Positions 26,417 to 35,603 of a DNA stretch of 64,000 nt are shown piece after piece. The stretch's first letter is position 1, and each line of letters opens with the position of its first letter. Source of the DNA: Dyadobacter psychrotolerans (lineage in GTDB: Bacteria > Bacteroidota > Bacteroidia > Cytophagales > Spirosomataceae); NCBI RefSeq assembly GCF_004349265.1, contig NZ_SMFL01000009.1, forward strand, positions 62,001 to 126,000, written 5' to 3'. The notes beneath the pieces are model-generated. The model ran no database searches. It was not told the origin of the DNA and saw nothing but the letters and a program-made list of their open reading frames with translations. A program made the position numbers and the translations under genes.

Positions 26417-27838
26417 TTATTTAAGCCAGTGCTGTTCCATTTCACTTGCCGGAATTGCAGGACGTTTCCAAAGATCAATCCGGCTGCGACGGTAAGCAGG
26501 CCCTTCAAGGTCGGCGTATTTAACAAGACCGTCTTTAAAAGATTTCACCATCGCTTCCAGTTTTTCTGATTCTTCGTTCGACCAGTCTTCATTGTGATCC
26601 GCATCGATTATTGAAGTACTGTAATTTTCACGGGAAGGAGATACAATCTCATCCATTACTAAGTCTACTGAACTTGTATTACTATTCTCGTAAACTTCTC
26701 CTGTCAACACAACTTCCTGAACAGGAATAGGCTCAGGTACGATCACGGCTACAACCTGCGCTTCTGCACTTGCTTTCAGCATGCTTTTTGTCTGCATACC
26801 CGGAATCGGAGATTCGATGCTGTCAAATCCGGCGGCAACAATGGTTACACGAAGTTTGTCCCCCAGTGAATCATCAGTAATTGTACCTAATTTAAACATG
26901 CGGGCTTCTCCGCCTACCTGAGAGAGAACAAATTGCCATATCTCACGCTGCTCCTTCATAGTGGCTTCTTTTTTCTTGCTGGTAGCCAAAGTAACCAAAA
27001 TGCGTTTCGCGCCTCTGATATCCCGGTCGTTCAGCAAGGGAGAATCCAGTGCTTCTTTTATAGCAATCTGTGCACGATCCGAACCAGATGCTTCGGAAGT
27101 ACCCATTACAGACTGTCCAGCGCCTTTCAGCACTTTTTCAACGTCTTTAAAATCGGTGTTGATATTACCGTTTGTGGTAATAATCTCCGAAATACTTTTT
27201 ACAGCATTAAGAAGAATTCCATCTGCCTCGGCAAAAGCCTGGGTCAGTGTCATGTCTTCATAAAGTTCTTCCAGTTTATCATTCAAGACAACCAGAACCG
27301 TATCGCTAAACTCTTTAAGCTGCTCTATACCTTCCAGTGCCTGTTCTTTTTTATCAAGACCTTCCCAGGTGTAGGGTGCTGTCACAACGGCAACCGTCAG
27401 TTTACCCATTTCCTTAGCAAGCTGCGCAATCACGGGTGCAGCTCCTGTACCGGTTCCACCACCCATACCAGCTGTGATGAACACCATTTGTGTTGATCCG
27501 CCAAGAAGACTTTTAATCTCCTCAATCGTTTCCAAAGCCGCTTCCTTTCCTTTGGTCGCATCCGTACCTGCTCCCAAACCTTGGGTAAGCGTAGCACCAA
27601 GCTGTATTTTAACAGGAACAGGACTATTCGCAAGTGCCTGGCGGTCGGTGTTGCAGACTGCAAATTCCACATCTTTGATTTTTTTCTCAAACATGTAGTT
27701 GACTGCATTACTTCCTCCGCCTCCAACACCAATTACCTTAATTATAGCAGGCTCTGCCTGATTCCCTCCTTGAGGTTCTTTAATAATTTCGTTCACAATA
27801 TAGTCCTGGTCTAATGCGTGCAACAAACTTGTATTCAT
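26417..27838 (-). CDS. ftsZ: Cell division protein FtsZ
   Basis: 473 residues. The tubulin-like GTPase builds the division ring. KVIGVGGGGSNAVNYM (about 34-49) and GGGTGTGAAP (about 125-134) are the nucleotide loops. After the core (about residue 340) comes an unstructured linker and a conserved C-terminal block (YRRSRIDLWKRPAIP) that would bind FtsA and other partners. It is the last gene of the murD-to-ftsZ run, followed by a strong terminator. It starts at ATG 27838. Confidence 0.97.
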   Translation of the reverse strand: MNTSLLHALDQDYIVNEIIKEPQGGNQAEPAIIKVIGVGGGGSNAVNYMFEKKIKDVEFAVCNTDRQALANSPVPVKIQLGATLTQGLGAGTDATKGKEAALETIEEIKSLLGGSTQMVFITAGMGGGTGTGAAPVIAQLAKEMGKLTVAVVTAPYTWEGLDKKEQALEGIEQLKEFSDTVLVVLNDKLEELYEDMTLTQAFAEADGILLNAVKSISEIITTNGNINTDFKDVEKVLKGAGQSVMGTSEASGSDRAQIAIKEALDSPLLNDRDIRGAKRILVTLATSKKKEATMKEQREIWQFVLSQVGGEARMFKLGTITDDSLGDKLRVTIVAAGFDSIESPIPGMQTKSMLKASAEAQVVAVIVPEPIPVQEVVLTGEVYENSNTSSVDLVMDEIVSPSRENYSTSIIDADHNEDWSNEESEKLEAMVKSFKDGLVKYADLEGPAYRRSRIDLWKRPAIPASEMEQHWLK

Positions 27839-27872
27839 ATTCCCGGGGTTGATAAGTGTCTTTCTCTAAATT

Positions 27873-29231
27873 TCAATATTCGTCTGTATTTTCTTCTTTT
27901 TTGCCAAGAAGATTATCCCAAAAGAAACGCCCGGACTTTTTAGGTTCTTCTTTTTCTTCCTTCTTTTTTGGCTCCTGAACGTAATTGTTGCTTCCGTTCT
28001 GATGGCTTACCACAACTTCTGGTTTACAAACAGATCTTACCCGTGGATCAATCGATTTGATTCCCGCCCAGGCCAGGCCAATTGCCGTTGCAAAAGTTGA
28101 GTTACTAACCGCATCCGCTTTCACAGTCCGCGCCAGATTCTCAGGGAATCCAACTCTAACAGACATTCCCGTCACGCGCTCAAAAAGTACTTCAATCTCA
28201 TCGATGTCCGCACTTCCCCCGCTTAAAACAATACCGCCAATCAGTTTTTCATGATGCCCTGACTTAAGAATTTCTGCATAAACCATCGCAGCTATTTCTT
28301 TAAGCCTTTCTTCAATAATCAGTGCTACGTTCTTTTTCAGAACCTGCTTTGGCGCTCTGCCCGCAAGAAAATTAACCAGGATTTCTACATTCAGCGGTAC
28401 GTCTCCCGAAACGGCGACTCCATATTCCTTTTTAAGTTGTTCCGCATTTTCTACCTGTATGCCGCATCCTGTTGCCAGATCATTTGTTATATGTCTGCCT
28501 CCAATTGGGAATGAAGCAATGTGCCTGATAATACGATCCTGATAAATAATCAGGTCTGTCGTATGATCTCCGATATCAACCATGGCAATACCTGCCTTGA
28601 TTTCATTATCGGTAAGTACGGCAAGACTTGTTGCCAGCGGAGAATATACCAGTTTATCAAACTTCAAATGCGGATCCGCTTCCAGCAAACTTTTCTTTGT
28701 ACGCTGAATTGACTGGTTATCCGCTGATACAATAAGGAAGTTCGCTCCTAATTTAATACCTGTACGTCCAACCGGTTCACGCACTCCGGTTGAATTGTCA
28801 ACCACAAAGTCAATAGGCAAAACATGCAGCACATCATAATTGGGCTGTATTTTTGCCCGGTACATGTCATCCACAAGCTGATCCACATCTCTTTGCGTCA
28901 CTTCATCTCCTGTTGAGGCAGACGGGCGAATCACACCATCGCTTTGCGGAGTTACCCGCACATGCGCACCGCTAAAACTTACATTTACAACACCGATATC
29001 CAGATCCGAACGCGATGAGGCTTCTGCCAGCGCTTCACGTATAGCACTGCCGACCTGTTTAATATTTTCTACTGATCCATTAACAACAGCTCCTAACTGA
29101 ACGGGAACTTCACTAAATCCAAGAATTTCAATATTACTCTGACGAGCTCCCGACGTAATGCCCTGAGCTGCTATAACTGCAATTTTGGTACTTCCAATAT
29201 CTACTCCTACTACAATTTTATCGTGTGCCAT
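27873..29231 (-). CDS. ftsA: Cell division protein FtsA
   Basis: 452 residues, actin-like ATPase that tethers FtsZ to the membrane. VGVDIGSTKIAVIAAQ (8-23) is the phosphate 1 loop, MVDIGDHTTDLIIY the phosphate 2 loop and IVLSGGSADIDEI the adenosine motif. The C-terminus (SGRFFWDNLLGKKEENTDEY) could form the membrane-binding amphipathic helix. It stands 34 bp upstream of ftsZ. It starts at ATG 29231. Confidence 0.96.
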   Translation of the reverse strand: MAHDKIVVGVDIGSTKIAVIAAQGITSGARQSNIEILGFSEVPVQLGAVVNGSVENIKQVGSAIREALAEASSRSDLDIGVVNVSFSGAHVRVTPQSDGVIRPSASTGDEVTQRDVDQLVDDMYRAKIQPNYDVLHVLPIDFVVDNSTGVREPVGRTGIKLGANFLIVSADNQSIQRTKKSLLEADPHLKFDKLVYSPLATSLAVLTDNEIKAGIAMVDIGDHTTDLIIYQDRIIRHIASFPIGGRHITNDLATGCGIQVENAEQLKKEYGVAVSGDVPLNVEILVNFLAGRAPKQVLKKNVALIIEERLKEIAAMVYAEILKSGHHEKLIGGIVLSGGSADIDEIEVLFERVTGMSVRVGFPENLARTVKADAVSNSTFATAIGLAWAGIKSIDPRVRSVCKPEVVVSHQNGSNNYVQEPKKKEEKEEPKKSGRFFWDNLLGKKEENTDEY

Positions 29232-29246
29232 GCTGATGGTGAATTG

Positions 29247-30023
29247 TTATTCACAAACTATTTGATCTTGAAACTTAATACTTATTTTCGAATATCTACT
29301 CCAATCCTTACTCAGAACCCTTTCATAAAATAAGCGTAATTTATTGAATTTGGATGCAAATCCTTCTGCCGCTCCAAATTCAATTCTTTGGTCTCCCATT
29401 ATTGTAAGCAGATGAATATCACCATATTTATCCGCATCTAACTCTGCCACCTGTGCTTTCCAAAATGGATCTTCGTTCAAAAAACGAATCATATCCATCA
29501 GCAGTTTGCCTTTCTCCGTTTTCAATTTACCTGAATCACGGAAAAAAGCTCCTGACACAATCAGCGTTCTTGCTGAAAAACTATCGGACAACGGAAAAAA
29601 AACGCCGTCTTCATTTATATAGTATCCGTCGGTATTACGCCATTCTCCGTTGGCGGAGGTGTTGATCCATCTTGCAAATGGTCTTTCCTGCTCTACATCA
29701 ACGACGATGTTCCCTTTCAGGTCACGATATACCTGACATTTTTTTATCAGCCTATTTTTTCTTACCCGGTTTTCAAGATCATTCAGACTTACTTCATCCA
29801 GCCGTGTCCCCATCAACGGATCACCTCCGTTTTCAGTTAAAAGCATAAGGACGTCTGTTTGATTTAGAAAATAAGCTCCCGAATCTCCCTCAATCGTGAT
29901 AACCAGATTGTTACACCTCTGACTACCAAGCCTGCTTTCTGCCATCCCAATTCCGGCAACAGGAAGAATAAGCCACAAGCTACGTTTAAAAAATTGCCAA
30001 GAATAACCAAATTTACGTAACAT
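29247..30023 (-). CDS. ftsQ: Cell division protein FtsQ
   Basis: 258 residues with one N-terminal membrane helix (about 13-29) and a periplasmic part. A POTRA-like segment (NLVITIEGDSGAYFLNQTDV to KKCQVYRDLKGNIVVDVEQE, about 39-112) matches FtsQ/DivIB. It links the FtsZ ring with septal wall synthesis. Its position between murC and ftsA is the standard dcw order. Primary sequence similarity is low, as usual for FtsQ. It starts at ATG 30023. Confidence 0.88.
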   Translation of the reverse strand: MLRKFGYSWQFFKRSLWLILPVAGIGMAESRLGSQRCNNLVITIEGDSGAYFLNQTDVLMLLTENGGDPLMGTRLDEVSLNDLENRVRKNRLIKKCQVYRDLKGNIVVDVEQERPFARWINTSANGEWRNTDGYYINEDGVFFPLSDSFSARTLIVSGAFFRDSGKLKTEKGKLLMDMIRFLNEDPFWKAQVAELDADKYGDIHLLTIMGDQRIEFGAAEGFASKFNKLRLFYERVLSKDWSRYSKISIKFQDQIVCE

Positions 30024-30048
30024 CTCAGTAATATTAAAAATGCTTTGA

Positions 30049-31452
30049 CTAATTATTAGTTACCGGGGCTGCGAATAAGTTTTTTATTGGTAATACCAAA
30101 GTGTCTATATCTCCGGCTCCGATCGTTACGATTACTTCTGTATCCAACTCAGGTAAAACCTTCAATAATTCCTCTTTAGAAATAATTTTTTTATCCGAAA
30201 TACCTACTTTTTCCAACAACATTTCAGAAGTAACGCCCTCGATCGGCAATTCTCTGGCTGGATAAATATCCAGCAACAACAACCTGTCAGCAGTGGAAAG
30301 ACTTTCTGCAAAACCATCTGCAAAATCTCTGGTCCTGGTAAAAAGATGGGGTTGAAAAACAGCTGTTATATGCCTACCCGGATATAAAGCTTTCACTGAT
30401 TTAAGAAAAGCTTCTATTTCGGCCGGATGATGTGCATAATCATCGATGTACACCTTCCCGCTTCTCTCCACCTGATACTCAAACCGACGTTTAACTCCGC
30501 GATAGCTTTCCAGTGCTTCCTTGATTTTTTCTGAAGGAACATCAAGATAAAGTGCAACTGCTGCTGCCGCTATTGAATTCTCGATATTGTGGTAGCCGGG
30601 GATAACCATGGCGATTTGTTCAATCGCTCCTGCCGGATGTTTGATATCAAACACAAAACGTGCATTTTCTATTCGAATATTTTCTGCCTGATAATCTCCC
30701 GCTGACAGAGAATAGGTGTAAACTTTTGCCTTTGTCGCCGATCCGATTTCAAGGCCATGTTTCATAAACAAAGCTCCTTCTTCGTCAATCTGGCTTACAA
30801 ATTCTTTGAAAGAATCCAGTACCGCTTCATGTTTTCCATAGATATCCAGGTGGTCGGCATCCGTGGAAGTTACAATGGCAATTTCAGGGTAAAGCGTAAG
30901 AAACGAGCGATCAAATTCGTCGGCCTCCACAACACAGATCACTTCTTCAAGATGTTCTGTTGGTTCATTCAGCAGAAGATTGGTTCCGTAGTTCTGTGTA
31001 ATTCCACCCAAAAAGGCGGTGCTGTTTACCTCTGCTTGACGCAAAATGTGCGCAACAATGGAGGAAGTTGTTGTTTTTCCATGCGTACCTGCAACGCCAA
31101 CAGTTCTCAGATTTTTGGTCAGCATGCCAAGCACCTGAGATCTTTTTAGAATAAGAAAATTATTGTCCCTCAGATAAAGCATCTGCTTGTGCTGAACAGG
31201 TACCGCCGGGGTATAAATCACCAGTGTATGATCCGGATCGGCTATAAATTCAGCTGGCATTGCCGATACTTCATCTTCCAGATTAACTTTAATATCTTCA
31301 TCAATCAATGTCTGAACCAGCGTGGTTAAAGTTTTATCGTATCCCGCCACCTGAAATCCGTTGGCCTTAAACCAGCGGGCAAGCGCACTCATACCAATCC
31401 CACCGATCCCAACAAAGTATATATATTTCCAATTTGTCATTGGTGATGCCAT
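30049..31452 (-). CDS. murC: UDP-N-acetylmuramate--L-alanine ligase
   Basis: 467 residues. Adds L-Ala to UDP-MurNAc. FVGIGGIGMSALARWF (about 13-28) is the N-terminal Rossmann loop, GTHGKTTTSS (about 121-130) the ATP P-loop, and YAHHPAEIEA lies in the C-terminal domain. Two in-frame ATGs (31452, 31440) are possible starts; the first was kept because it is only 14 bp after murG. Confidence 0.96.
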   Translation of the reverse strand: MASPMTNWKYIYFVGIGGIGMSALARWFKANGFQVAGYDKTLTTLVQTLIDEDIKVNLEDEVSAMPAEFIADPDHTLVIYTPAVPVQHKQMLYLRDNNFLILKRSQVLGMLTKNLRTVGVAGTHGKTTTSSIVAHILRQAEVNSTAFLGGITQNYGTNLLLNEPTEHLEEVICVVEADEFDRSFLTLYPEIAIVTSTDADHLDIYGKHEAVLDSFKEFVSQIDEEGALFMKHGLEIGSATKAKVYTYSLSAGDYQAENIRIENARFVFDIKHPAGAIEQIAMVIPGYHNIENSIAAAAVALYLDVPSEKIKEALESYRGVKRRFEYQVERSGKVYIDDYAHHPAEIEAFLKSVKALYPGRHITAVFQPHLFTRTRDFADGFAESLSTADRLLLLDIYPARELPIEGVTSEMLLEKVGISDKKIISKEELLKVLPELDTEVIVTIGAGDIDTLVLPIKNLFAAPVTNN

Positions 31453-31466
31453 TTCAATAATCCGGA

Positions 31467-32567
31467 TTACGATTTAACCAATTTTAAGACCTCCCTTGCA
31501 ATGTCATTTGCCGCAGTCGGCCTTGCCAGTTTTTTGATATTCATTTTCAATTCTTCCTGCTTTATAATATCGCTAAGCAGATCAATTGCTGCCGGCACCA
31601 AATCCTGCTGTGTTTTATTGTCTCTGATCAGGACTGCTGCATTTTGTTCAATCAGGCTCAATGCATTTTTTGTCTGATGATCCTCTGCGGCAGCAGGATA
31701 AGGAACCAGAATTGCGGGTTTTGCAGCCAGACAAAGCTCCGATACAGATAAAGCACCGGCTCTCGAAACGACCACATCCGCAACTGCATAGGCCAGGTCC
31801 ATCTCATAGATAAACTCAAATGCTTTTACCTTTGATGCACCAATTCTTGCAACAGTTTCCTGCGCTTTTTCTATAAAACCTTTTCCTGTTTGCCACAATA
31901 CCTGGTAACCTGCAGCAATCAGTTTGTCGATTCCAGCGTTCAGGCTTTCATTAATAGAGCGGGCGCCAAGGCTTCCACCCATTACGAATAAAGTTTTGCG
32001 TTGGTCCGAAAAGCCAAAGTGTGCCAATGCCTCACTTCGTTTTGAAGACACATCGACGATATCACTTCTCACCGGATTACCCAGCATCACCAGTTTTTCT
32101 TTTGGAAAAAATGCTTCCATTCCTGGATAGGCAACACAAATTTTACCAGCTCTTTTCGCAAGAAGCTTGTTGGTTATTCCCGCATAGGAGTTTTGCTCCT
32201 GAATTAAAGTGGGTACTCCGGATAAAGACGCCATCATTAGAAGCGGACCGCTTGCAAAACCGCCCACACCAACAGCAACATTCGGTTTAAAATCCCTTAC
32301 AATTGTTCTTGCCTTTAAAAGACTTCCTGCCAGCTTAAACGGAAAAGCCAGATTATCCAGTGTGATTTCCCGTTTTATCCCCACAATGGGTAAACCTACG
32401 ATCTCATATCCCGCCCTGGGCACTTTCTCCATTTCCATCTTACCCAAGGCTCCTACGAAAAGAATTTCGGAATCAGGTTCCAATTTTTGTATTGCGTTGG
32501 CTATGGCTATGGCCGGATAAATATGTCCGCCCGTTCCTCCTCCGCTTATGATTATTCGTTTTGACAT
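31467..32567 (-). CDS. murG: UDP-GlcNAc:lipid I N-acetylglucosaminyltransferase
   Basis: 366 residues from ATG 32567; an upstream GTG at 32603 would overlap ftsW and is less likely. This peripheral membrane enzyme makes lipid II from lipid I. ISGGGTGGHIYPA (residues 6-18) and MGGSLGARSIN (about 185-195) are the two glycine-rich loops, and VPYPAAAEDHQTKNA the donor site in the C-terminal domain. It stands 7 bp after ftsW. Confidence 0.96.
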   Translation of the reverse strand: MSKRIIISGGGTGGHIYPAIAIANAIQKLEPDSEILFVGALGKMEMEKVPRAGYEIVGLPIVGIKREITLDNLAFPFKLAGSLLKARTIVRDFKPNVAVGVGGFASGPLLMMASLSGVPTLIQEQNSYAGITNKLLAKRAGKICVAYPGMEAFFPKEKLVMLGNPVRSDIVDVSSKRSEALAHFGFSDQRKTLFVMGGSLGARSINESLNAGIDKLIAAGYQVLWQTGKGFIEKAQETVARIGASKVKAFEFIYEMDLAYAVADVVVSRAGALSVSELCLAAKPAILVPYPAAAEDHQTKNALSLIEQNAAVLIRDNKTQQDLVPAAIDLLSDIIKQEELKMNIKKLARPTAANDIAREVLKLVKS

Positions 32568-32574
32568 CCGGCTT

Positions 32575-33756
32575 TTAAATCCTTTGCTCGTCCATTTTTT
32601 CACCTCTGCTTACGCTCAGTATCATACCCATGGCAATACCCGTAAAAAGCAGAGATGTTCCACCCTGACTAAAAAATGGCAATGTTTGCCCGGTTACAGG
32701 CACCAATCCAACAGTCACGGCCATTGCCGAAAATGCCTGACTTACAACAGTAAAGGTAAGGCCGGCAGATAGTAATCCGCCGAAAGGTCGTTTGGTTGCT
32801 TCAATTGCTTTTAGTCCCCGATACAAAAGAATCAGATATAAAATGATCAGTAATACACCGCCCAGTGTTCCGTATTCTTCTACGGCAACTGCGAAAATAA
32901 AATCTTTCTGCGGCTCTGGTAAAAAGCGCCTTTGACGACTTTTGGAAACCCCTTCTCCATACAAACCTCCCCGGGCCATCGCCATATACGACTGCTGAGA
33001 TTGATAGACAACTACATCTTTATCAAAAAAAGCAGTGATACGGTTTTGTGCCGTGCCAGATCGCTGTGTAGAATTAAGAAGGATCGCTAAAGTTGCAAAA
33101 AAAACCAGGCCAAGCGCCGTAAAAAGCAGATAATGCAACGGTACTTTTCCTACGTACATCAGCAGAAAGCAGATTCCTGCGAGCATTACAGCTGTTGAAA
33201 CGTTACTTGTAAAGATCAAACCACAGACCAGGCCCACCAACGCAAGTGGTTCCATAAATAACTCTCTGGTGTTCCACCCACCTTTGATATGCCTCGCAAG
33301 GATTAAGGATAAATGTGAGATTAAGGCAACCTTGGCCCATTCGGATGGCTGGAAACGCTGACCTATAATTGGTATCTCGATCCATCTGGAAGCATCATTT
33401 ACAGAAGTCCCGAAAAACATGGTAAAGATCAACAGGAGAATTGAACTCCAGACCGCAAGTCGCGTCACATAAATAAATTTGATATAGGGAATCCGGTGAA
33501 TGTAAAACATAACAAGCAGCGACAGAAAACACAGCAACGAATGTTTATAAAGATAATATTCCGTATTACCATCTTTCTGGCTGTAGGCATCTTTTACGCT
33601 GGCGCTGTAAACAACGACGATACTCCATAGCAGCATGAAGATGCAAATACCCCAGATCCATGGATCGCCTTTCAGGTTCCTGGTAAACCAGGCCTGAGTT
33701 TCCTCTCTCGACTTTTGCAAGACATCCATTTTACCTTCCATAGATTGCTCCATCAT
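32575..33756 (-). CDS. ftsW: Septal peptidoglycan polymerase FtsW
   Basis: 393 residues, about ten membrane helices of the SEDS family. It polymerises lipid II at the septum together with a class B penicillin-binding protein, which is not in the window. The WAKVALISHLSLILARH and PEPQKDFIFAVAVEEYG segments are typical, the second around the conserved ExxDFIF-type loop. ATG 33756 overlaps the murD stop (ATGA). Confidence 0.96.
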   Translation of the reverse strand: MMEQSMEGKMDVLQKSREETQAWFTRNLKGDPWIWGICIFMLLWSIVVVYSASVKDAYSQKDGNTEYYLYKHSLLCFLSLLVMFYIHRIPYIKFIYVTRLAVWSSILLLIFTMFFGTSVNDASRWIEIPIIGQRFQPSEWAKVALISHLSLILARHIKGGWNTRELFMEPLALVGLVCGLIFTSNVSTAVMLAGICFLLMYVGKVPLHYLLFTALGLVFFATLAILLNSTQRSGTAQNRITAFFDKDVVVYQSQQSYMAMARGGLYGEGVSKSRQRRFLPEPQKDFIFAVAVEEYGTLGGVLLIILYLILLYRGLKAIEATKRPFGGLLSAGLTFTVVSQAFSAMAVTVGLVPVTGQTLPFFSQGGTSLLFTGIAMGMILSVSRGEKMDEQRI

Positions 33757-35099
33757 GATTTTTCAAGATTCCGGACTGCGGCCTTAAACTTATCTCCCCG
33801 GTCTTCGTAATTATTAAAAAGATCAAAACTTGCGCAGGCCGGAGAAAGCAAGACAACATCACCAGGGACGCCCCAGCTTTTTGCCTGATTAACCGCATCC
33901 TGAACATCTTGCGTGATGTAAAGCTGTGGAACTATGTCACTAAAATAATCTCTCAGTTTTTCGTACTTGACGCTAAGAACGATTAGTCCTTTCACTTTCT
34001 GACGAACCAGCTCTTCAATTTCACTGTAATCATTTCCTTTGTCCACGCCTCCTGCGATTAAAATAACCGGTTGCGAGAAACTGCCAAGTGCGTAGAACAC
34101 CGAATCCACATTTGTCGCTTTTGAATCGTTCACATAGGTAACTCCGTTAATTACTGCAACCTGTTCCAGACGGTGCGGCGCATTAACAAAGGAAAGCAAC
34201 CCGGTCTTAATCTTATCCGTTTCAACGCCAACAGATTGTGCCGCTAAAATTGCGGCCATCGCATTAACTGCATTGTGTGGCCCCTTAATGGGCAATTCTG
34301 AAAAATCCTGCCTGAACGGGCGCTCCTTACTATTTATTGCCAAATATCCATCATCAAACCAGGCTCCTTCTTTAATTTCATGATTTAAAGAAATCCCTAA
34401 CTTCGACGGAATGATTTCACGTTTGCTGAACTCTCCAAGAATCACTTCGCTATCATCAAAATAGATAAAGTGATCCCGGGCACTTTGATTTTTTATGATA
34501 TTGAATTTTGAATCGGTGTAGTTCTGAAACGAGTAATTGTACCGGTCAAGATGGTCTGGTGTAATATTAAGTAAAACAGCGACTTGCGGGTGAAAATCTA
34601 CAATATTATCAAGTTGAAAACTACTTATTTCCAAAACATAATAGTCAAATTTCTTTTCGGCAACCTGCCAGGCAAAGCTTTCGCCTATATTCCCGGCTAA
34701 CCCCACATTATATCCTGCATTTTTTAGCAGATGATAGGTTAGTAATGTAGTAGTTGTTTTGCCGTTACTTCCGGTAATAGCAATTAGTTTTGCATCCGTA
34801 TAGCGTGATGCAAATTCAATTTCGGAGATTACCGGAGTTCCCTTTTCATGTAATGAAACAATCAGCGGGACTTTATCAGGGATACCGGGACTCTTAATAA
34901 CCAGATCTGCAGCTAACACTACCGCCTCGGTATGCTGCCCTTCTTCAAAAGAAATATCTCTTCGGATTAACTCTTCCCGGTACTTAGCATGCAATTCACC
35001 GCGATCGGACAAAAAAACATCAAATCCTTTTGATTTCCCCAGAATAGCAGCACCGACGCCGCTTTCTCCCCCGCCCAATACGACTAATTTATTAGACAC
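33753..35099 (-). CDS. murD: UDP-N-acetylmuramoyl-L-alanine--D-glutamate ligase
   Basis: 448 residues. Adds D-Glu to UDP-MurNAc-L-Ala. VVLGGGESGVGAAILG (5-20) is the N-terminal nucleotide loop, ITGSNGKTTTTLLTYHLL (about 112-129) the P-loop, and YVNDSKATNVDSV (about 325-337) the C-terminal motif. It is the first gene of this dcw segment; mraY and murE, often found upstream, are absent and mscL lies there instead. It starts at ATG 35099. Confidence 0.96.
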   Translation of the reverse strand: MSNKLVVLGGGESGVGAAILGKSKGFDVFLSDRGELHAKYREELIRRDISFEEGQHTEAVVLAADLVIKSPGIPDKVPLIVSLHEKGTPVISEIEFASRYTDAKLIAITGSNGKTTTTLLTYHLLKNAGYNVGLAGNIGESFAWQVAEKKFDYYVLEISSFQLDNIVDFHPQVAVLLNITPDHLDRYNYSFQNYTDSKFNIIKNQSARDHFIYFDDSEVILGEFSKREIIPSKLGISLNHEIKEGAWFDDGYLAINSKERPFRQDFSELPIKGPHNAVNAMAAILAAQSVGVETDKIKTGLLSFVNAPHRLEQVAVINGVTYVNDSKATNVDSVFYALGSFSQPVILIAGGVDKGNDYSEIEELVRQKVKGLIVLSVKYEKLRDYFSDIVPQLYITQDVQDAVNQAKSWGVPGDVVLLSPACASFDLFNNYEDRGDKFKAAVRNLEKS

Positions 35100-35194
35100 A
35101 ATGCTGATATTAACAAGTTGTAAGCTGTAAACAACGAAGGTAAATCTTTTTCGAGGGAAGTTCGGCAGGGGTTAACCTAAAAATTTATCTGCAT

Positions 35195-35222
35195 AAAAAA
35201 AGGCACGTTGCCATGCCTTTTT
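35195..35222. terminator. Terminator downstream of mscL
   Basis: Stem AAAAAGGCA (35197-35205) / TGCCTTTTT (35214-35222) with an 8-nt loop, flanked by A and T runs. It separates mscL from murD, so the murD cluster needs its own promoter in the roughly 95 bp before its ATG. Confidence 0.75.
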
Positions 35223-35247
35223 CTCATTAGAAGTAATTTTACTGTTT

Positions 35248-35574
35248 CTATTCTTTTGCAGGTTGGCTTAAACGGAGACGGTTTGCCAGTTTTACAACCA
35301 GGAAAATGACCCATGCTATGATCATAAACTGAATCAGCACCTGAATGAAATTACCATACTTAATTGCTACCTCAGGAGTTTCACCAACAGCCTCTTTCAA
35401 GACAATCTTCAACTGTGTAAAATCCACTCCGCCAATTAGCAAACCCAGTACCGGATTAATTATATCCTCTACCAAAGAAGTAGTGATTTTACCAAACGCA
35501 GCACCGATAACTACACCTACTGCCAAATCAAGCACGTTGCCTTTGGCGATAAAAACCTTAAATTCCTGAAGCAT
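35248..35574 (-). CDS. mscL: Large-conductance mechanosensitive channel MscL
   Basis: 108 residues, two membrane helices (about 14-44 and 70-95). FKVFIAKGNVLDLAVGVVIG is the conserved N-terminal helix and pore start. It opens under hypo-osmotic shock to release solutes. It is slightly shorter than typical (about 130) because the C-terminal cytoplasmic bundle is reduced to a few residues. It starts at ATG 35574. Confidence 0.94.
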   Translation of the reverse strand: MLQEFKVFIAKGNVLDLAVGVVIGAAFGKITTSLVEDIINPVLGLLIGGVDFTQLKIVLKEAVGETPEVAIKYGNFIQVLIQFMIIAWVIFLVVKLANRLRLSQPAKE

Positions 35575-35603
35575 AATCAGAGACGTTAAATGAGAAAGTT
35601 TAT

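Noticed and set aside
31467..32603. GTG start 12 codons upstream for murG
   Set aside because: It would overlap ftsW by 29 bp and add residues not seen in MurG; ATG 32567 sits just before the glycine-rich loop.
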